From Rhynchopus sp. YZ270_cl-10 (lineage: Eukaryota > Euglenozoa > Diplonemea > Diplonemida > Diplonemidae), in assembly GCA_964035575.1 (NCBI GenBank), contig OZ037855.1:558001-622000 (forward strand): a stretch of 64,000 nt of DNA, given 5' to 3'. The position numbers and the translations under genes were made by a program. The notes under the pieces are model-generated. The model was not told the DNA's origin, searched no databases, and saw only the letters and a list, made by a program, of their open reading frames with translations. Positions 19,987-31,118 of this stretch are shown in pieces (the first letter of the stretch is position 1; every line of letters starts with the position of its first letter).

Positions 19987-22900
19987 TTAAGACTGCTTAA
20001 ATTGGTGGAGGAGCGTTTCTTTTGAGATGAGATGGCATGCGGAGGTGAGCTGTGCGAGGACGTGATCGATGCCGGACTTGAAGTCGGTCATGACTTCGTT
20101 GGGGTTCTTCTGCTTTGCAAAGGACGCGACACCCTGGATGCGGTCGATGCGTGCCCACACCTCTTTGTCAGTCACAAGCTTGCAGAGCGCCTCCTCGGTC
20201 TCCTCTGGGGAGAGGTCGATGAGCTTCGACAGACGTGTCATCCTGATGGCGGTGTAGTGCTTCGCAATCACCTTCAGGTTGTGCTCTGTCACACGCTTGT
20301 GCAGATGTCCCCACCGTGTCTCCTTCTCCGCAAATGCCTGGTGTGCAGACACTGCCTTGTAGGTCGCGCTAAATGCCGGCCAATGCACCAGCTCCTTCTC
20401 CAAAAAGCTCGACGCCATCCCCACCACCTCCGGCACCGCCACAGCCGCCTTCTCCGCAAGGTACTTCTCCAGCAGCTTCGTGCGGCAGGTCTCCTTGTTC
20501 CAGGTGCTCAGGGCGGCAGCGTCCGTCTGCTCCTTGTCGACACTGGAGGTTGCGGGGCTGAGCGCAACATAGACAAGCACGCTGGCCAAGGCAACAGAGG
20601 GGTCCTTCACAATGGGGTGGTCGGGGATTTCCTTCTTGGTTTCCTGTAGCGGAAGGGTTGTGTGGGTTGGGCTAAACGCGTGAGAAGTAAGATGTCGTGT
20701 GTCGTTAGCATAGTGGAGCGGGGTTGTGCAGTAGGGTGCGGGGTGGAGAAGGCATTTGCCACAAAGGAGAAGTTGGAAGTGCAAAATGCTTCGCAAAAGA
20801 AAAGTACATACCTCGTCCTGCGCAGTGTCGTAGATCTCCATCCAGCACTTCGCAAGGAAGTGGTAGTTGTCGAAGTGCGAGTAGTATCTCAACATGAGTT
20901 CGTAGTACTTCATCTTGATGTGCCTGCTCCCTGGCTTGCCGAGGGCACGGCTAGTGGTCTTTCTGGCCATGATCGCTGCACGGATGTAGTCTTCAATGTC
21001 AAGGTTCAGGCGCATCTGGAGAGAAAAAAACGTTTGTAAGGGTACTGGGAGAAGTAAAACGTTATTGTAATGTGACGGATCGAAAAAAAAGCAGTTTTTC
21101 TTATACAAAGTAACAAATTTGCGCTATTTTGATTTATTTTACAATTTTTAGTAACACCACAGGAGGGGAAAACACAAGGTAGGGGTACACAGAAGCACGT
21201 CACGAAAATGCCTCCCAAAAAGCAAAGTACTAAACCCCCCCCCCCCCCCCCCCCCGTATAATATTTACATACGCGTATTATTTACACACGCATATTATTT
21301 ACAAAAAGGCCACTTTCACGTGTATTATTAACACACGCGTATTATTTACATTATTTTTTTTTTTTGGATTTTTTTTTTTTTGGGGGGGGGTTAGGGGGCA
21401 CAGCCCTTAAGGAAATCCTTAAGGACCCTCTGTAACGCTCGTGTTTTTTCAAGAATTTTTTGAAAAAAAGTCATAAAACCCGCCAAGGTGGGTCTACATG
21501 GTCCCAAAGTGGCCTAAAATTCGTCGATTCTGCCTAATGAAACACCAAACAACCAAAACTGAGCGTTTATTTTCGAAAAAAAATCACTTTTTTTCGAAAA
21601 AACGGCTTCGAAAATAGTAAGATTTTAGTAAGATTTCCTCTAGGAATGTAACGCTTTCAAAAAAATGGATCCGGGAGCACAGTTTTTCTTCTAAGGTGCC
21701 GAAAACCACCCCACGTCCCCTCCGGTGAGGTCCGGCAGTGGAAATAAGTGGGTTTCGAAGCTTTTGGGCGTCCCCCTCCTCCCCGTCACTAACAAGTGAC
21801 TCTGCCTCCGAATCGTACTCCACGTAGTACTCCATGGTCGAAAGGGCAGGGTCCGGGATTGCGATTGATGACATTTTTTAAAATATAAAAAGCTTTCTGG
21901 TGGTGTGCGTTATGGAAAGTATGGGGATTGAATGTCAAGCATGTAGGTGAACGATGAAAAATTGTAAATTATTTTGTGTACCCTTTGTTTGTAAAAATGT
22001 GTGTGAACGAGGCACATATAGGCTTTACATATACTTCCTTTGTTTTCTTATTGTCTGTAGTGGAGCGGAGTAACCCTCAGGAAACTACGATATACGCCTC
22101 TTATTAACACACGCCTATTATTTACAAAGACGCCTATTATTTACAACACGCGTATTATTTACATAAATTTATGTAAATATTATACGGGGGGGGGGGGGGG
22201 GGGGGGGTTTACGTCGATCCGCTCCGATTTTAGACAAAAAAAAAGTCAAAAAATACAAAATGCATTTGCGCCGACAACACGCCATAATTCCATACCTGAA
22301 GCAGCAGAATCGTCAGCTTTTCGGGACGGGACATGTTTCTGATTGTCTCAACCTGCACATCAAGCATGATGTCGGCACTCTCCTTCTTCCGTCCCTCTGC
22401 CTCGAACAGGTTCTGTAGAGTGATTTGTTTTGACAATTTCGAAATTGAATAGAAATTTTTGCAATACAAGGAGCGCCTCACTTTAGGCATATTTATCACA
22501 ATCGTTACAGCATGGTTCAACCCGCAAAAACCAATGAAGCCGACATAGCACACATTTGGTCCAGCTAAAACAATAATAAAAACATACAGCAAGCTCGACA
22601 GAGAGCTGTGCGAACTCCTTTTCGACGTGGATTTTGCCTTGGCAGATGTCGCGCAGCTTCTTGATGAGCGAGAGGCGTTCTGTTGCTGGCGCTGCGTCGA
22701 TGGCCCCGCGTGTGACGGTGACGATCTCGAGCTGCACCTTTTCGAGCTGCGCACGGCGCTTCATGAGGAGCTCGCAGTTGGCAAGGAGTTTCTGCCAGTC
22801 TTCAATACCAATGAGGAGGTTCACAATACCCACTGCGAGCGCACGCGTCGACTTGTTGTCACCACCAAGACGTGCCTTCTTCTCCAAGTCCAGCAGCTTC

Positions 22901-23064
22901 CCCACCGCCTCGTCCACCTCCGCCTCTGTCGCTGCCTTCATCGTACTAATATCATACTTCTTCAGCAGCGCACCCGCAGGCTCAGACAAATCCACAACCT
23001 GCTTAAAGGTTGCACACTTCCAGTCCTTCTCTTCCACTGCCCCGAGGTCAATATCTTGCATCAT
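19987..23064 (-). CDS. RPN5: 26S proteasome non-ATPase regulatory subunit Rpn5 (PSMD12)
   Basis: Four exons: 22588-23064, 22296-22412, 20812-21015 and 19987-20643. They join in phase 0 to a 484-residue protein, close to the 440-460 usual for Rpn5. Donors are GTATGT, GTATGG and GTATGT; acceptors are CAG. The N-terminal two thirds are helical TPR/PCI-type repeats (for example LVGIEDWQKLL-like and NLFEAEGRKKESADIML). The C-terminal part (about 300-484) is the PCI domain, with HNLKVIAKHYTAIRM and LSKLIDLSPEETEEALCKLV as the winged-helix core. Rpn5 is a scaffold subunit of the proteasome lid in nucleus and cytosol and contacts the deubiquitinase module. The introns are 175, 1280 and 168 bases; the long one contains a transposon-like element (21231-22211). 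The start is the first of two adjacent ATG codons. A telomere-like G-rich tract lies directly upstream. Confidence 0.92.
21231..22211. mobile_element. DNA element inside RPN5 intron 2, with poly-C TIRs
   Basis: TAAACCC plus a long C-run and CGTATAATATTTACATA at the left is mirrored at the right by TATGTAAATATTATACG, a G-run and GGGTTTA. TA at both outer ends fits a TA target-site duplication (Tc1/mariner-like). Inside each end are several copies of ACGCGTATTATTTACA-type subterminal repeats. A 96-residue minus-strand ORF (21584-21874) begins with an acidic stretch (MEYYVEYDSEAESLVSDGEE) that could be a leftover transposase N-terminus. The element accounts for about 980 of the 1280 intron bases. 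Confidence 0.8.
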
Positions 23065-23400
23065 TGTTAGGTTTTTGTGTAAGGGGGTGGGGTTAGGGGG
23101 TTAGGGGTTAGGGGGGTCTGAACAGGAGTAAAAGAGAAAGGTTGGTTAGATGGTAAGGTTTGTCACAAAGCCATCTTTCGGTCTCGGCTTTGCAGTTGAC
23201 GCATACATTCTAAAACAGGGGTAGTTGGTACTATTTTTCGTTATTTCCTCTCCGCTGTGCACCTCAATGCACTGTTGAGGGGTGTTTTAGTTTCTTCTTG
23301 TTGGGGACACATGCATGCATGGGAAACGGTTGTCTTCTTCCCTCCTACTCCCTTTCTCACTTCACTCCGATTTGCGACGACCGTAAGCACCGCGGCAGGC
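23065..23400. other. short spacer between RPN5 and the methyltransferase gene
   Basis: Contains the telomere-like G-rich tract at 23083-23116 and otherwise nothing recognisable. Its length shrinks or grows with the choice of 3' end for the methyltransferase. Confidence 0.6.
23083..23116 (+). repeat. telomere-like GGGGTTA tract
   Basis: GGGGTTAGGGGGTTAGGGG and continuing, about four irregular GGGG(G)TTA units. It sits 20 bases upstream of the Rpn5 start codon, so it may be a promoter element of the telo-box kind or an interstitial telomeric repeat. Confidence 0.6.
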
Positions 23401-24715
23401 TCACCGCGTCCTGGGAACGTTGAACCCCCTGGACAGCAGTGGGGTCATGCTCCCGCCTGCCCCTTCCCCGAGTGCGTCTCGTCCTCCCGTCATTGACTGC
23501 ATAATCTCTACAGAGCGGGAGTGGTTTATAGACATCGTATTGCGCAGCCGCTGCGATGCTCGGGGAAGCTTCCGCTTTGGCTTATGTTGGGCTATATGAT
23601 GATGGGGATGGGCAAAGTGCCTGTGGGTGTTTATTTAAAAAAAGCGAGGGGAAAAAAAAATACACATACATATGCTGATCATCCCGCTGGCTCATTCCCA
23701 TGATCTGTTGAAGGTATCTCCCTTCTTTGGTGTTTCCCAACTCTAGGATCTTCTCCTCAGTGATGCTAGCATAGTCGTGACCTACGATGCGTTTTGCGCC
23801 GATGAACCCGCGGGCTACTGCGAAGCTTTCAATGGCAGTCTCTCTGACTGCGGGGGGCCTGACGAGCGCTGTCTTCTCGAAGTAGAGTGAAAGGCTCTGG
23901 TGGAAGCGCATTGCCTGCTCGCAGTTGAAGACCTTCGTCACAAACCAGCCGCCCGGCTTGAGCACCTTCAGCGCAAAGTGCTTCGCCTTCTCCGCCAACT
24001 CAACCTGCTGTATGCGCTCCGCCTGCCCCACCTTCCCCTGCGTCACAAACGTAATAGGTGACATATCACTCATCACACCATCCACCACAGGACGCGACTC
24101 ACCTATGAAGTCCCTCTCCAACTCACGCTGTTTGTTCGACAAATCGAGAAACGTAGGCGATGCACGCCCCTGATGGTAATGGTCATAATTTCCTGTTTTG
24201 ATGGCTGTCTGTTCTGCTATGGTTGTAGCCATGTCGTGCGCGACGGACTCTGCCCGCGAAACGGGAATGACATTTCCCATGCTTTCTGCAGTGGCTTGCA
24301 CCATGTCAAGCATACGCTCGTAGACTTCGGGGTCTGTGAAGTCGCCTTTGACAAAGCTGACTCCTGGGATGGGGTGGATGGGTTGGAAGTCAACGCCAAT
24401 GAGGTGCTTGCGGTTGCGTTTTGGGTCGCTCTGTGCGTCACGGTACTCCTCTGTGTCCATCTGCATGCGCCGTGACGCAGCCTGTAGCCAAGACCCCGGA
24501 GCACTCCCCAAATCCACCACCACCCTAGTCTTGTCGTTAAATAGTTTATATCGGTCGTCAATTTGCTCCAGCTTGAAAGCAGAGCGTGCCCGAAACCCTT
24601 CTTTCTTCGCGAGTTTCACGTACTGGTCGGAACGTTGGAGATTGTTGAAGGACTTCGACGAGACGCATCGCCCCTGCAAAGAGAGTGCGGGACGCAGGGT
24701 GCAAACAGGTTGCAT
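23401..24715 (-). CDS. FtsJ/RrmJ-type rRNA 2'-O-methyltransferase, probably mitochondrial (MRM2-like)
   Basis: The KDKE catalytic tetrad is complete: Lys48 (RARSAFKL), Asp217 (MSDMSP), Lys261 (VTKVF) and Glu296 (AIES). The SAM-binding motif VVDLGSAPGSW is at 66-76. The enzyme should methylate a ribose 2'-OH in rRNA. An N-terminus rich in Arg, Ser and Leu without acids (MQPVCTLRPALSLQGRCVSS) looks like a mitochondrial presequence, which points to the MRM2 branch. An insert of about 70 residues (137-210) separates the SAM core from the MSDMSP motif and is absent from bacterial RrmJ. Two 3' ends are possible. Read straight, the frame stops at 23582 (377 residues, odd hydrophobic tail). A 49-base intron (23621-23669, GTATGTG...CACAG) instead gives exons 23670-24715 and 23401-23620 and 421 residues. 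I favour splicing weakly. Confidence 0.85.
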
Positions 24716-25569
24716 CGTGAAGAAGGGGAGAGGGGAGAGGGACGGTCCCTCGTTCCTGAGTGAGGTGGTGATGTGGGGGTAATTGAGGAAACAGTCACCT
24801 ACCGAAGTAGGCGTGACGCTGACTATGCGGTAGTTTTTAGCAGCCGTGCTACTAGGACTGCCTTGCTTTGTTATGTTGTTGTGGTGCATAGCGGGGTTCC
24901 ACACTGCAACTGGGCAGGGGGGGCAGTTTCCCTCGTGGGGAAACAGGAAGATCCTCGTGGCTGTGAGTTTTTTCTGAAAAATATGGGGGAAAAAAGGAAA
25001 GGGAATAAAGATTCTGTGATCAAGGGGGAAAAAGAATGTGGAAATCATGAAAACAGGCATGTAGAGGAAGTGGGAAAGGAACAAATGCAAGGCAAGTTCT
25101 GATATGAAGAACCATCCGGACGGAAGGGCCCACCAGAACAATATAATGAAAAGGGAACGCCAGGAAGACACTTCCAGGGGAAACCAAAGATCAAAACCAA
25201 TCCTTTGAAGGATGAACGGGGGCTGAGAAAAAAATAACTTTGCAAGATGAACATAAGCCCCTCGTGCTTAGTCACCTAACGGAACTTGAAAAGGTGTGCC
25301 TCTAGGCGCGTATTTGGGGGAAAACATGACACAGCATATTCGCTTGACCCCACGGGCGGATGCGCGGAGCTAGTTCGCACCTGCCCAGTGGGCTGCAAGG
25401 GTAGTGGTGGCAACCAAGCCACACGTAAGGTTCTCTCTCGTCTTCTGTTCATGACCAACAGCGGTACAACTAGAAAGCTGTTCCGTACGCTGTTGATGCA
25501 TGACTGTTCTACAAGGTGCGCATCCGTGACATGTTCAAGGCTAGAAAGGGTATGGGGTTCGTCTTGCAC
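24716..25569. other. gene-free spacer 5' of the methyltransferase
   Basis: No supported gene. One stem-loop copy lies at 25245-25277. The rest is AT-rich with a GC-rich stretch at 25310-25560 adjacent to the SH1 stop codon. Confidence 0.55.
25245..25277 (+). repeat. stem-loop repeat, AAGC/GCTT class
   Basis: AGATGAACATAAGC-CCCTCGT-GCTTAGTCACCT: full-length pairing with a one-base loop variant. Confidence 0.75.
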
Positions 25570-28500
25570 TCAGCACTCGTTCGAGGTTGACACCTTTCTC
25601 CCGCGGACGAGAGACGTCATCTCGCCGTCGCTGCTGCGGAATGTTCTCGGACGGTGCGACTGTGATGCAGGTAGTGTGTGGGGCAAGGGGATGGAACATA
25701 CCGACATGGCCGATGCCATGAATACTACGCCCGCAACCAGCAGCACGCCTGCGCCTGTGCCAATATAAGCCACCCAGTTCGTGGAGTCCTCCTCCGGTTC
25801 TGCGTCGGGTGTCTCTGGTGTGGCGTGCTGTACCGAAGAACGGTACAGCGCAGACGGCTTCTGCACGTCATCATGGTCACCGGGCTGGCTCCTGCGAACA
25901 TAGCTGTCGGGATGGGCGTCACCGCCACTGCTGTCGTCCTTGTCAGGGGTGTCCGCGTCGCTGTCATCAGCACTATGGCTGCCGTGATGCCTGGTCTCGT
26001 CACTGTGGCTTCCATGGCTGCTGTCGCTGTCATCTTTGTCGGGGCTGTCGAAATCACTATCGTCAGCACTGTGGCTGCTGTGATGGCTTCCGTGGTGACT
26101 ATCGCTGTCATCTTTGTCAGGAGTGTCTGAGTCGCTGTCATCACCACTGTGACTACCATGATGCCTGCTGTGGTAGTGTACATGATCTGCACTGTGGCTT
26201 CCGTGATGACTATCGCTGTCATCTTTGTCAGGAGTGTCTGAGTCGCTGTCATCACCACTGTGACTTCCGTGATGCCTGCTGTGGTAGTGGACATGATCTG
26301 CACTGTGGCTTCCGTGATGGCTATCGCTGTCATCCTTGTCGGGGCTGTCGGAATCACTATCGTCACCACCGTGGCTGCTGCGATGGCTTCCGTGGTAACT
26401 GTCGCTGTCATCTTTATCAGGAGTGTCTGAATCGCTGTCATCACCACTGTGACTACCATGCTGCCTGCTGTGGTAGTTCACATGCCCGGTGCTGCCATCA
26501 CTGTGGCTGCTGTCGCTGTCATCTTTGTCGGGGCTGTCGGAATCACTATTGTCAGCACCGTGGCTGCTGTGATGGCTTCCGTGGTGGCTGTCGCTGTCAT
26601 CTTTGTCAGGAGTGTCTGAGTCGCTGTCATCACCACTGTGACTACCATGATGCCTGCTGTGGTAGTGTACATGCTCTGCACTGTGGCTTCCATGGCTGCT
26701 GTCGCTGTCATCTTTGTCGGGGCTGTCGGAATCACTATCGTCAGCACTGTGGCTGCTGTGGCTTCCGTGACTATCGCTGTCATCTTTGTCAGGAGTGTCT
26801 GAGTCGCTGTCATCACCACTGTGACTTCCGTGATGCCTGCTGTGGTAGTGGACATGATCTGCACTGTGGCTTCCGTGATGGCTATCGCTGTCATCCTTGT
26901 CGGGGCTGTCGGAATCACTATCGTCACCACCGTGGCTGCTGCGATGGCTTCCGTGGTAACTGTCGCTGTCATCTTTATCAGGAGTGTCTGAATCGCTGTC
27001 ATCACCACTGTGACTACCATGCTGCCTGCTGTGGTAGTTCACATGCCCGGTGCTGCCATCACTGTGGCTGCTGTCGCTGTCATCTTTGTCGGGGCTGTCG
27101 GAATCACTATTGTCAGCACCGTGGCTGCTGTGATGGCTTCCGTGGTGACTGTCGCTGTCATCTTTGTCAGGAGTGTCTGAGTCGCTGTCATCACCACTGT
27201 GACTACTATGATGCCTGCTGTGGTAGTGTACATGCTCTGCACTGTGGCTTCCGTGATGGCTATCGCTGTCATCTTTGTCGGGGCTGTCGGAATCACTATC
27301 GTCACCACCGTGGCTGCTGTGATGGCTTCCATGGTGACTGTCGCTGTCATCTTTATCAGGAGTGTCTGAACCGCTGTCATCACCACTGTGGCTGCTGTGA
27401 TGGCTTCCGTGGTGGCTGTCGCTGTCATCTTTGTCAGGAGTGTCTGAGTCGCTGTCATCACCACTGTGACTTCCGTGATGTCTGCTGTGGTAGTTCACAT
27501 GTCCGGTGCTACCATCACTGTGGCTGCTGTCGCTGTCATCTTTGTCGGGGCTGTCGGAATCACTATCGTCACCACCGTGGCTGCTGTGATGGCTTCCGTG
27601 GTGGCTGTCGCTGTCATCTTTGTCAGGAGTGTCTGAATCGCTGTCGTCAGCACTGTGACTACCATGCTGCCTGCTGTGGTAGTTCACATGTCCGGTGCTG
27701 TCATCACTGTGGCTTCCATGGCTGCTGTCGCTGTCATCCTTGTCGGGGCTGTCGGAATCACTATTGTCAGCACTGTGGCTGCTGTGATGGCTTCCGTGGT
27801 GACTGTCGCTGTCATCTTTATCAGGAGTGTCTGAATCGCTGTCATCACCATTGTGACTTCCGTGATGTCTGCTGTGGTAGTGTACATGTTCTGCACTGTG
27901 GCTTCCGTGATGGCTATCGCTGTCATCTTTGTCGGGGCTGTCGGAATCACTATCGTCACCACCGTGGCTGCTGTGATGGCTTCCGTGGTGGCTGTCGCTG
28001 TCATCTTTGTCAGGAGTGTCTGAGTCGCTGTCGTCAGCACTGTGACTACCGTGATGCCTGCTGTGGTAGTTCACATGTACGGTGCTGCCATCTCTGTGAC
28101 TTCCACGGCTGCTGTCGCTGTCATCCTTGTCGGAGCTGTCGGAATCACTATTGTCAGCACTGTGGCTGCTGTGATGGCTTCCGTGGTGACTGTCGCTGTC
28201 ATCTTTATCAGGAGTGTCTGAATCGCTGTCATCACCACTGTGACTACCATGATGCCTGCTGTGGTAGTGTACATGCTCTGCACTGTGGCTTCCGTGATGG
28301 CTATCGCTGTCATCTTTGTCGGGGCTGTCGGAATCACTGTCGTCACCACCGTGGCTGCTGTGATGGCTTCCGTGGTGACTGTCGCTGTCATCCTTGTCAG
28401 GAGTGTCTGAGTCGCTGTCATCACCACTGTGGCTACCATGATGTCTGCTGTGGTAGTGTACATGTCCGGTGCTGTCATCACTGTGACTGCCGTGGTGGCT

Positions 28501-28962
28501 GCTGTCGCTGTCATCCTTGTCGGGAGTGTCTGAATCGCTGTCGTCATCTGACCCGGGGGGGAGTGGTGGGAGTGGCACCACGTGTGCAGAGTAGCTACGA
28601 CGAGCTGTACGTTTGGCGCGATGTGCACTACTACCAGCAGCATCATCGTACGCACCAGGAGGCCGGGGCGGGAGCTCGCTCAGATCAGAATCGTCATCGT
28701 CGTCGGAACTGCTGTCGCCACTGTCGTCGCGGATGCACAACGTGTGGCCTGCACGCGGGCCGCAGTCGTCACTGCCTGCCGAAGAAGTGGTTGGCAACTC
28801 CTCGATACCGTCCCCAGTGCACAGATCGTTGAAGCACTGGTCCCCTGCAGGCACCATCCCAGGCGGGCACACCTGCCCTTTGATGAAGAACGCCTTCTTG
28901 CACATCGGGTCCTTCGTGTCAGACACCACCAAGCACACCGCCAGCAGCGGTAACGACATCAT
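25570..28962 (-). CDS. SH1: type I surface protein with Ser/His/Asp-rich repeat stalk
   Basis: Exon 25702-28962 plus a likely second exon 25570-25659 (42-base intron, GTATGTT...CACAG) give 1116 residues. The short intron is in frame, so a retained form of 1130 residues is also open. After a signal peptide comes a six-Cys domain (Cys 21, 32, 43, 48, 67, 76) with the pattern C-x2-KAFF-x2-G-x-V-CP and QCF-x3-C. It is followed by an acidic linker and a basic patch (AHRAKRTARRS). About 850 residues of imperfect repeats are built from DDSDSDTPDKDDSDSHHG and HVHYHSRHHGSHSG modules. One membrane span lies near 1065-1085, then a 30-residue tail. Asp and His density suggests metal or proton binding, which is inference. 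SH2 and SH3 share the Cys pattern, the architecture and the intron position. Confidence 0.8.
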   Translation of the reverse strand: MMSLPLLAVCLVVSDTKDPMCKKAFFIKGQVCPPGMVPAGDQCFNDLCTGDGIEELPTTSSAGSDDCGPRAGHTLCIRDDSGDSSSDDDDDSDLSELPPRPPGAYDDAAGSSAHRAKRTARRSYSAHVVPLPPLPPGSDDDSDSDTPDKDDSDSSHHGSHSDDSTGHVHYHSRHHGSHSGDDSDSDTPDKDDSDSHHGSHHSSHGGDDSDSDSPDKDDSDSHHGSHSAEHVHYHSRHHGSHSGDDSDSDTPDKDDSDSHHGSHHSSHSADNSDSDSSDKDDSDSSRGSHRDGSTVHVNYHSRHHGSHSADDSDSDTPDKDDSDSHHGSHHSSHGGDDSDSDSPDKDDSDSHHGSHSAEHVHYHSRHHGSHNGDDSDSDTPDKDDSDSHHGSHHSSHSADNSDSDSPDKDDSDSSHGSHSDDSTGHVNYHSRQHGSHSADDSDSDTPDKDDSDSHHGSHHSSHGGDDSDSDSPDKDDSDSSHSDGSTGHVNYHSRHHGSHSGDDSDSDTPDKDDSDSHHGSHHSSHSGDDSGSDTPDKDDSDSHHGSHHSSHGGDDSDSDSPDKDDSDSHHGSHSAEHVHYHSRHHSSHSGDDSDSDTPDKDDSDSHHGSHHSSHGADNSDSDSPDKDDSDSSHSDGSTGHVNYHSRQHGSHSGDDSDSDTPDKDDSDSYHGSHRSSHGGDDSDSDSPDKDDSDSHHGSHSADHVHYHSRHHGSHSGDDSDSDTPDKDDSDSHGSHSSHSADDSDSDSPDKDDSDSSHGSHSAEHVHYHSRHHGSHSGDDSDSDTPDKDDSDSHHGSHHSSHGADNSDSDSPDKDDSDSSHSDGSTGHVNYHSRQHGSHSGDDSDSDTPDKDDSDSYHGSHRSSHGGDDSDSDSPDKDDSDSHHGSHSADHVHYHSRHHGSHSGDDSDSDTPDKDDSDSHHGSHSADHVHYHSRHHGSHSGDDSDSDTPDKDDSDSHHGSHHSSHSADDSDFDSPDKDDSDSSHGSHSDETRHHGSHSADDSDADTPDKDDSSGGDAHPDSYVRRSQPGDHDDVQKPSALYRSSVQHATPETPDAEPEEDSTNWVAYIGTGAGVLLVAGVVFMASAMSVCSIPLPHTLPASQSHRPRTFRSSDGEMTSLVRGRKVSTSNEC
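25960..28540 (-). repeat. coding tandem repeats of SH1
   Basis: Alternating modules encoding DDSDSDTPDKDDSDS and HHGSHHSSHGG or HVHYHSRHHGSHS, about 45-110 bases per unit. Larger blocks (for example 26478-26700 and 27020-27240) recur nearly verbatim, as expected for recent unequal exchange. Confidence 0.85.
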
Positions 28963-29210
28963 GGTTGGTATTAATCCTGGTGGTGTGGTCGGTACAAGGG
29001 CGGGGGAGGAGAGGCGGGGGAGGGAAAGGGAAATGAAATATGCTGTTCTGTTTCCTTCTCAAGGGTCGTTGACGGTGGGGGATATAATAGGGGCAAATAA
29101 TGGGGTTTTTTGTGCTTGGGAATCAAAACGAAACACTGAACAGGAATGGAAAATCAAAGGGAATGGGAGAAAACAAATCTCAGAGGGGGACAGGAAAAAT
29201 TTTAACGCTA

Positions 29211-29700
29211 GAGGGGGTCAGAAAGGGGTTTGTGTTTTAACTCTTTAACTGATGAGGACAGCAAAGGAAAAACAAACAAAATGTGGTCTTGACGTTTTGG
29301 GTGATGGCAGAAATATAATATATGCCCAAGCACCACCGAGGAGGATTTTCGACGGTGCCGCGTAGACACATGACAACCACACCTTTCACAATTGGTGTCA
29401 ATTTTGAACTCAGTTTCAATCCAGTGAGCTTCAAATGCAGAGTAAAGGTTATCTCCCTTGGGTGGAAAATTTCCGAAGTGTAGATGTCAGTTCAGGGACC
29501 ATGGGTCGTGCAGCTTGCGTTGCAGTGAATAGTACACTGAACGAGCAACGGTCCTTGACACAGGACACCACCACGCTGTGGTGGTCCTGCAAGAGATCCA
29601 AAGCGAAAGTGTGGCCAGATACTATTCACGACGTCCACATCGGCGAGGACCCTGCATGCAGGTACGCAGTGCAAAGAGTGGAAGGGGGAGGGGGAGGAAA
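29211..29700. repeat. spacer duplication, copy upstream of SH1
   Basis: Shares ordered blocks with 34930-35520, including ATGCCCAAGCACC, GGTGTCAATTT, GGTCCTTGACACAGGA, GGTCCTGCAAGAG and CCAAAGCGAAAGTG. Indels of different lengths interrupt any common reading frame, so it is probably non-coding 5' flank copied with the gene. Confidence 0.75.
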
Positions 29701-31118
29701 CAAAAAAACACAAAATATATGCAATGATCAGACACCATCTTAGAGTGAAGCTAAAAGATAAAGGGGAGAAATCTCTGTGGGGGAATATGATGCACAAGAA
29801 ATTTGACGTTAGAGCAATACACAGAGCTACTGGAAACGTTTTTTGAAAAACGCTGGTAAAAAAAAAACAAAAAAATGAAGTATGCTGAAGGGGAGAGGGT
29901 TCCCTTTCAAAGCCTGATGCCACAGTAAATATAGATATGGGCGGTGCAACTTATTTCTTTTTGGTAAGGGTCCGCGCACGCAGCATGCACACACTTTTTT
30001 GAGATGTGGCAGGACACTGACCAAAAGTATTTTCAACATCCAAAAAAGGTTGCACTGCCCCACACGACTCACCACATACCTGACGCAAACACTGAAAAAA
30101 GAGCTTACCTGGCTGTCTAAAGATGAATGTGCCCTCCTTCCCACAAACATTACCCCCGCCCTCTTCAATCTGAAAGCAAAAACCCTGTTCCACAGATGCA
30201 GGGCCGGGGTTGCTAGCTCTTGGTCGATCACAGTGGAGTCATCCAGAATGCATAAGAGCACTGCTGACACTTGCCGTTTTGGTTGTGCTTTGAGGGTACG
30301 ACGCCGGAGGGGACAGTCATAATGTCGGTGATAGCGGTGTCCATCTTCTTGAAGTGTTGCGAGATGATGCTGTCATTTCAGAGCATCATGTCGCCACACA
30401 ATAAGCTGCAACGTTGTTACGGCCACTTTACCACACAGAGCAGAAGAACTGCATCACCCAACGAACGAAGCGAATCGACCGTTCTGAAAAAATGGGAAAG
30501 GTATTTTTTTTCCCCAAAATACCCCGCCCCCGTGAAGTGTATCCCAAAGAAAGCTAGACACTGTACTGTAATACACTTTTGCGGTGGGAACGTACCTTTT
30601 TTTCTCCCATTGGGACGCAACCAAATTGGATCGTATTAAACCTGATTTAGCGCATAGTGTGAAAGCAAAACCAATAGGGAAAAGGAAAATAGTTGGGAGG
30701 ACGAATCTAAGCACCTCACTCTTGGGCGCTTAAAGAGATGGGGAGGGGCTCAAAGAAACGTCGAAAAAAAAAAGAAAATTCTTTTTTTCAAAAAGATGGG
30801 GTAAATCGTGGATTTCTAAAAGGGGTACTTTTATGTCACAAAAGGGGGGAAGAGAAACCCAGAGCTGAGCAACCTCTACGCGCGTGCATTACTTTGTACA
30901 CGTACCAAACGCAAAGGGGCAGCTCCCAGATAATCCCCCTCAGTCGTGAAGGCATTTTGCACGCCCATTATGCTGGAAAAACTGTCGTGTTGTTTGCCAG
31001 AAAGACCAAAAAAAATGTGGGGAAAAAAGAGAAAAAAAAAGCTTGACAAGATGATGCTTCACTGTGCATGTATTTTTGAAAAGTTTGAACGGAAGCCTTG
31101 CTTCGTCACTGTGATAAA

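Noticed and set aside
23582-25171. 529-codon version of the methyltransferase starting at 25171
   Set aside because: The added N-terminus is hydrophobic, low-complexity and outside the family pattern; the ATG at 24715 gives a sensible presequence directly before the FtsJ fold.
25809-28832. 1007-codon plus-strand ORF rich in Cys and His opposite SH1
   Set aside because: It looks zinc-finger-like only because DDSDSD and HHGSH codons read in reverse give CHHCD-type patterns. It has no fixed spacing of ligands and is a shadow of the repeats.
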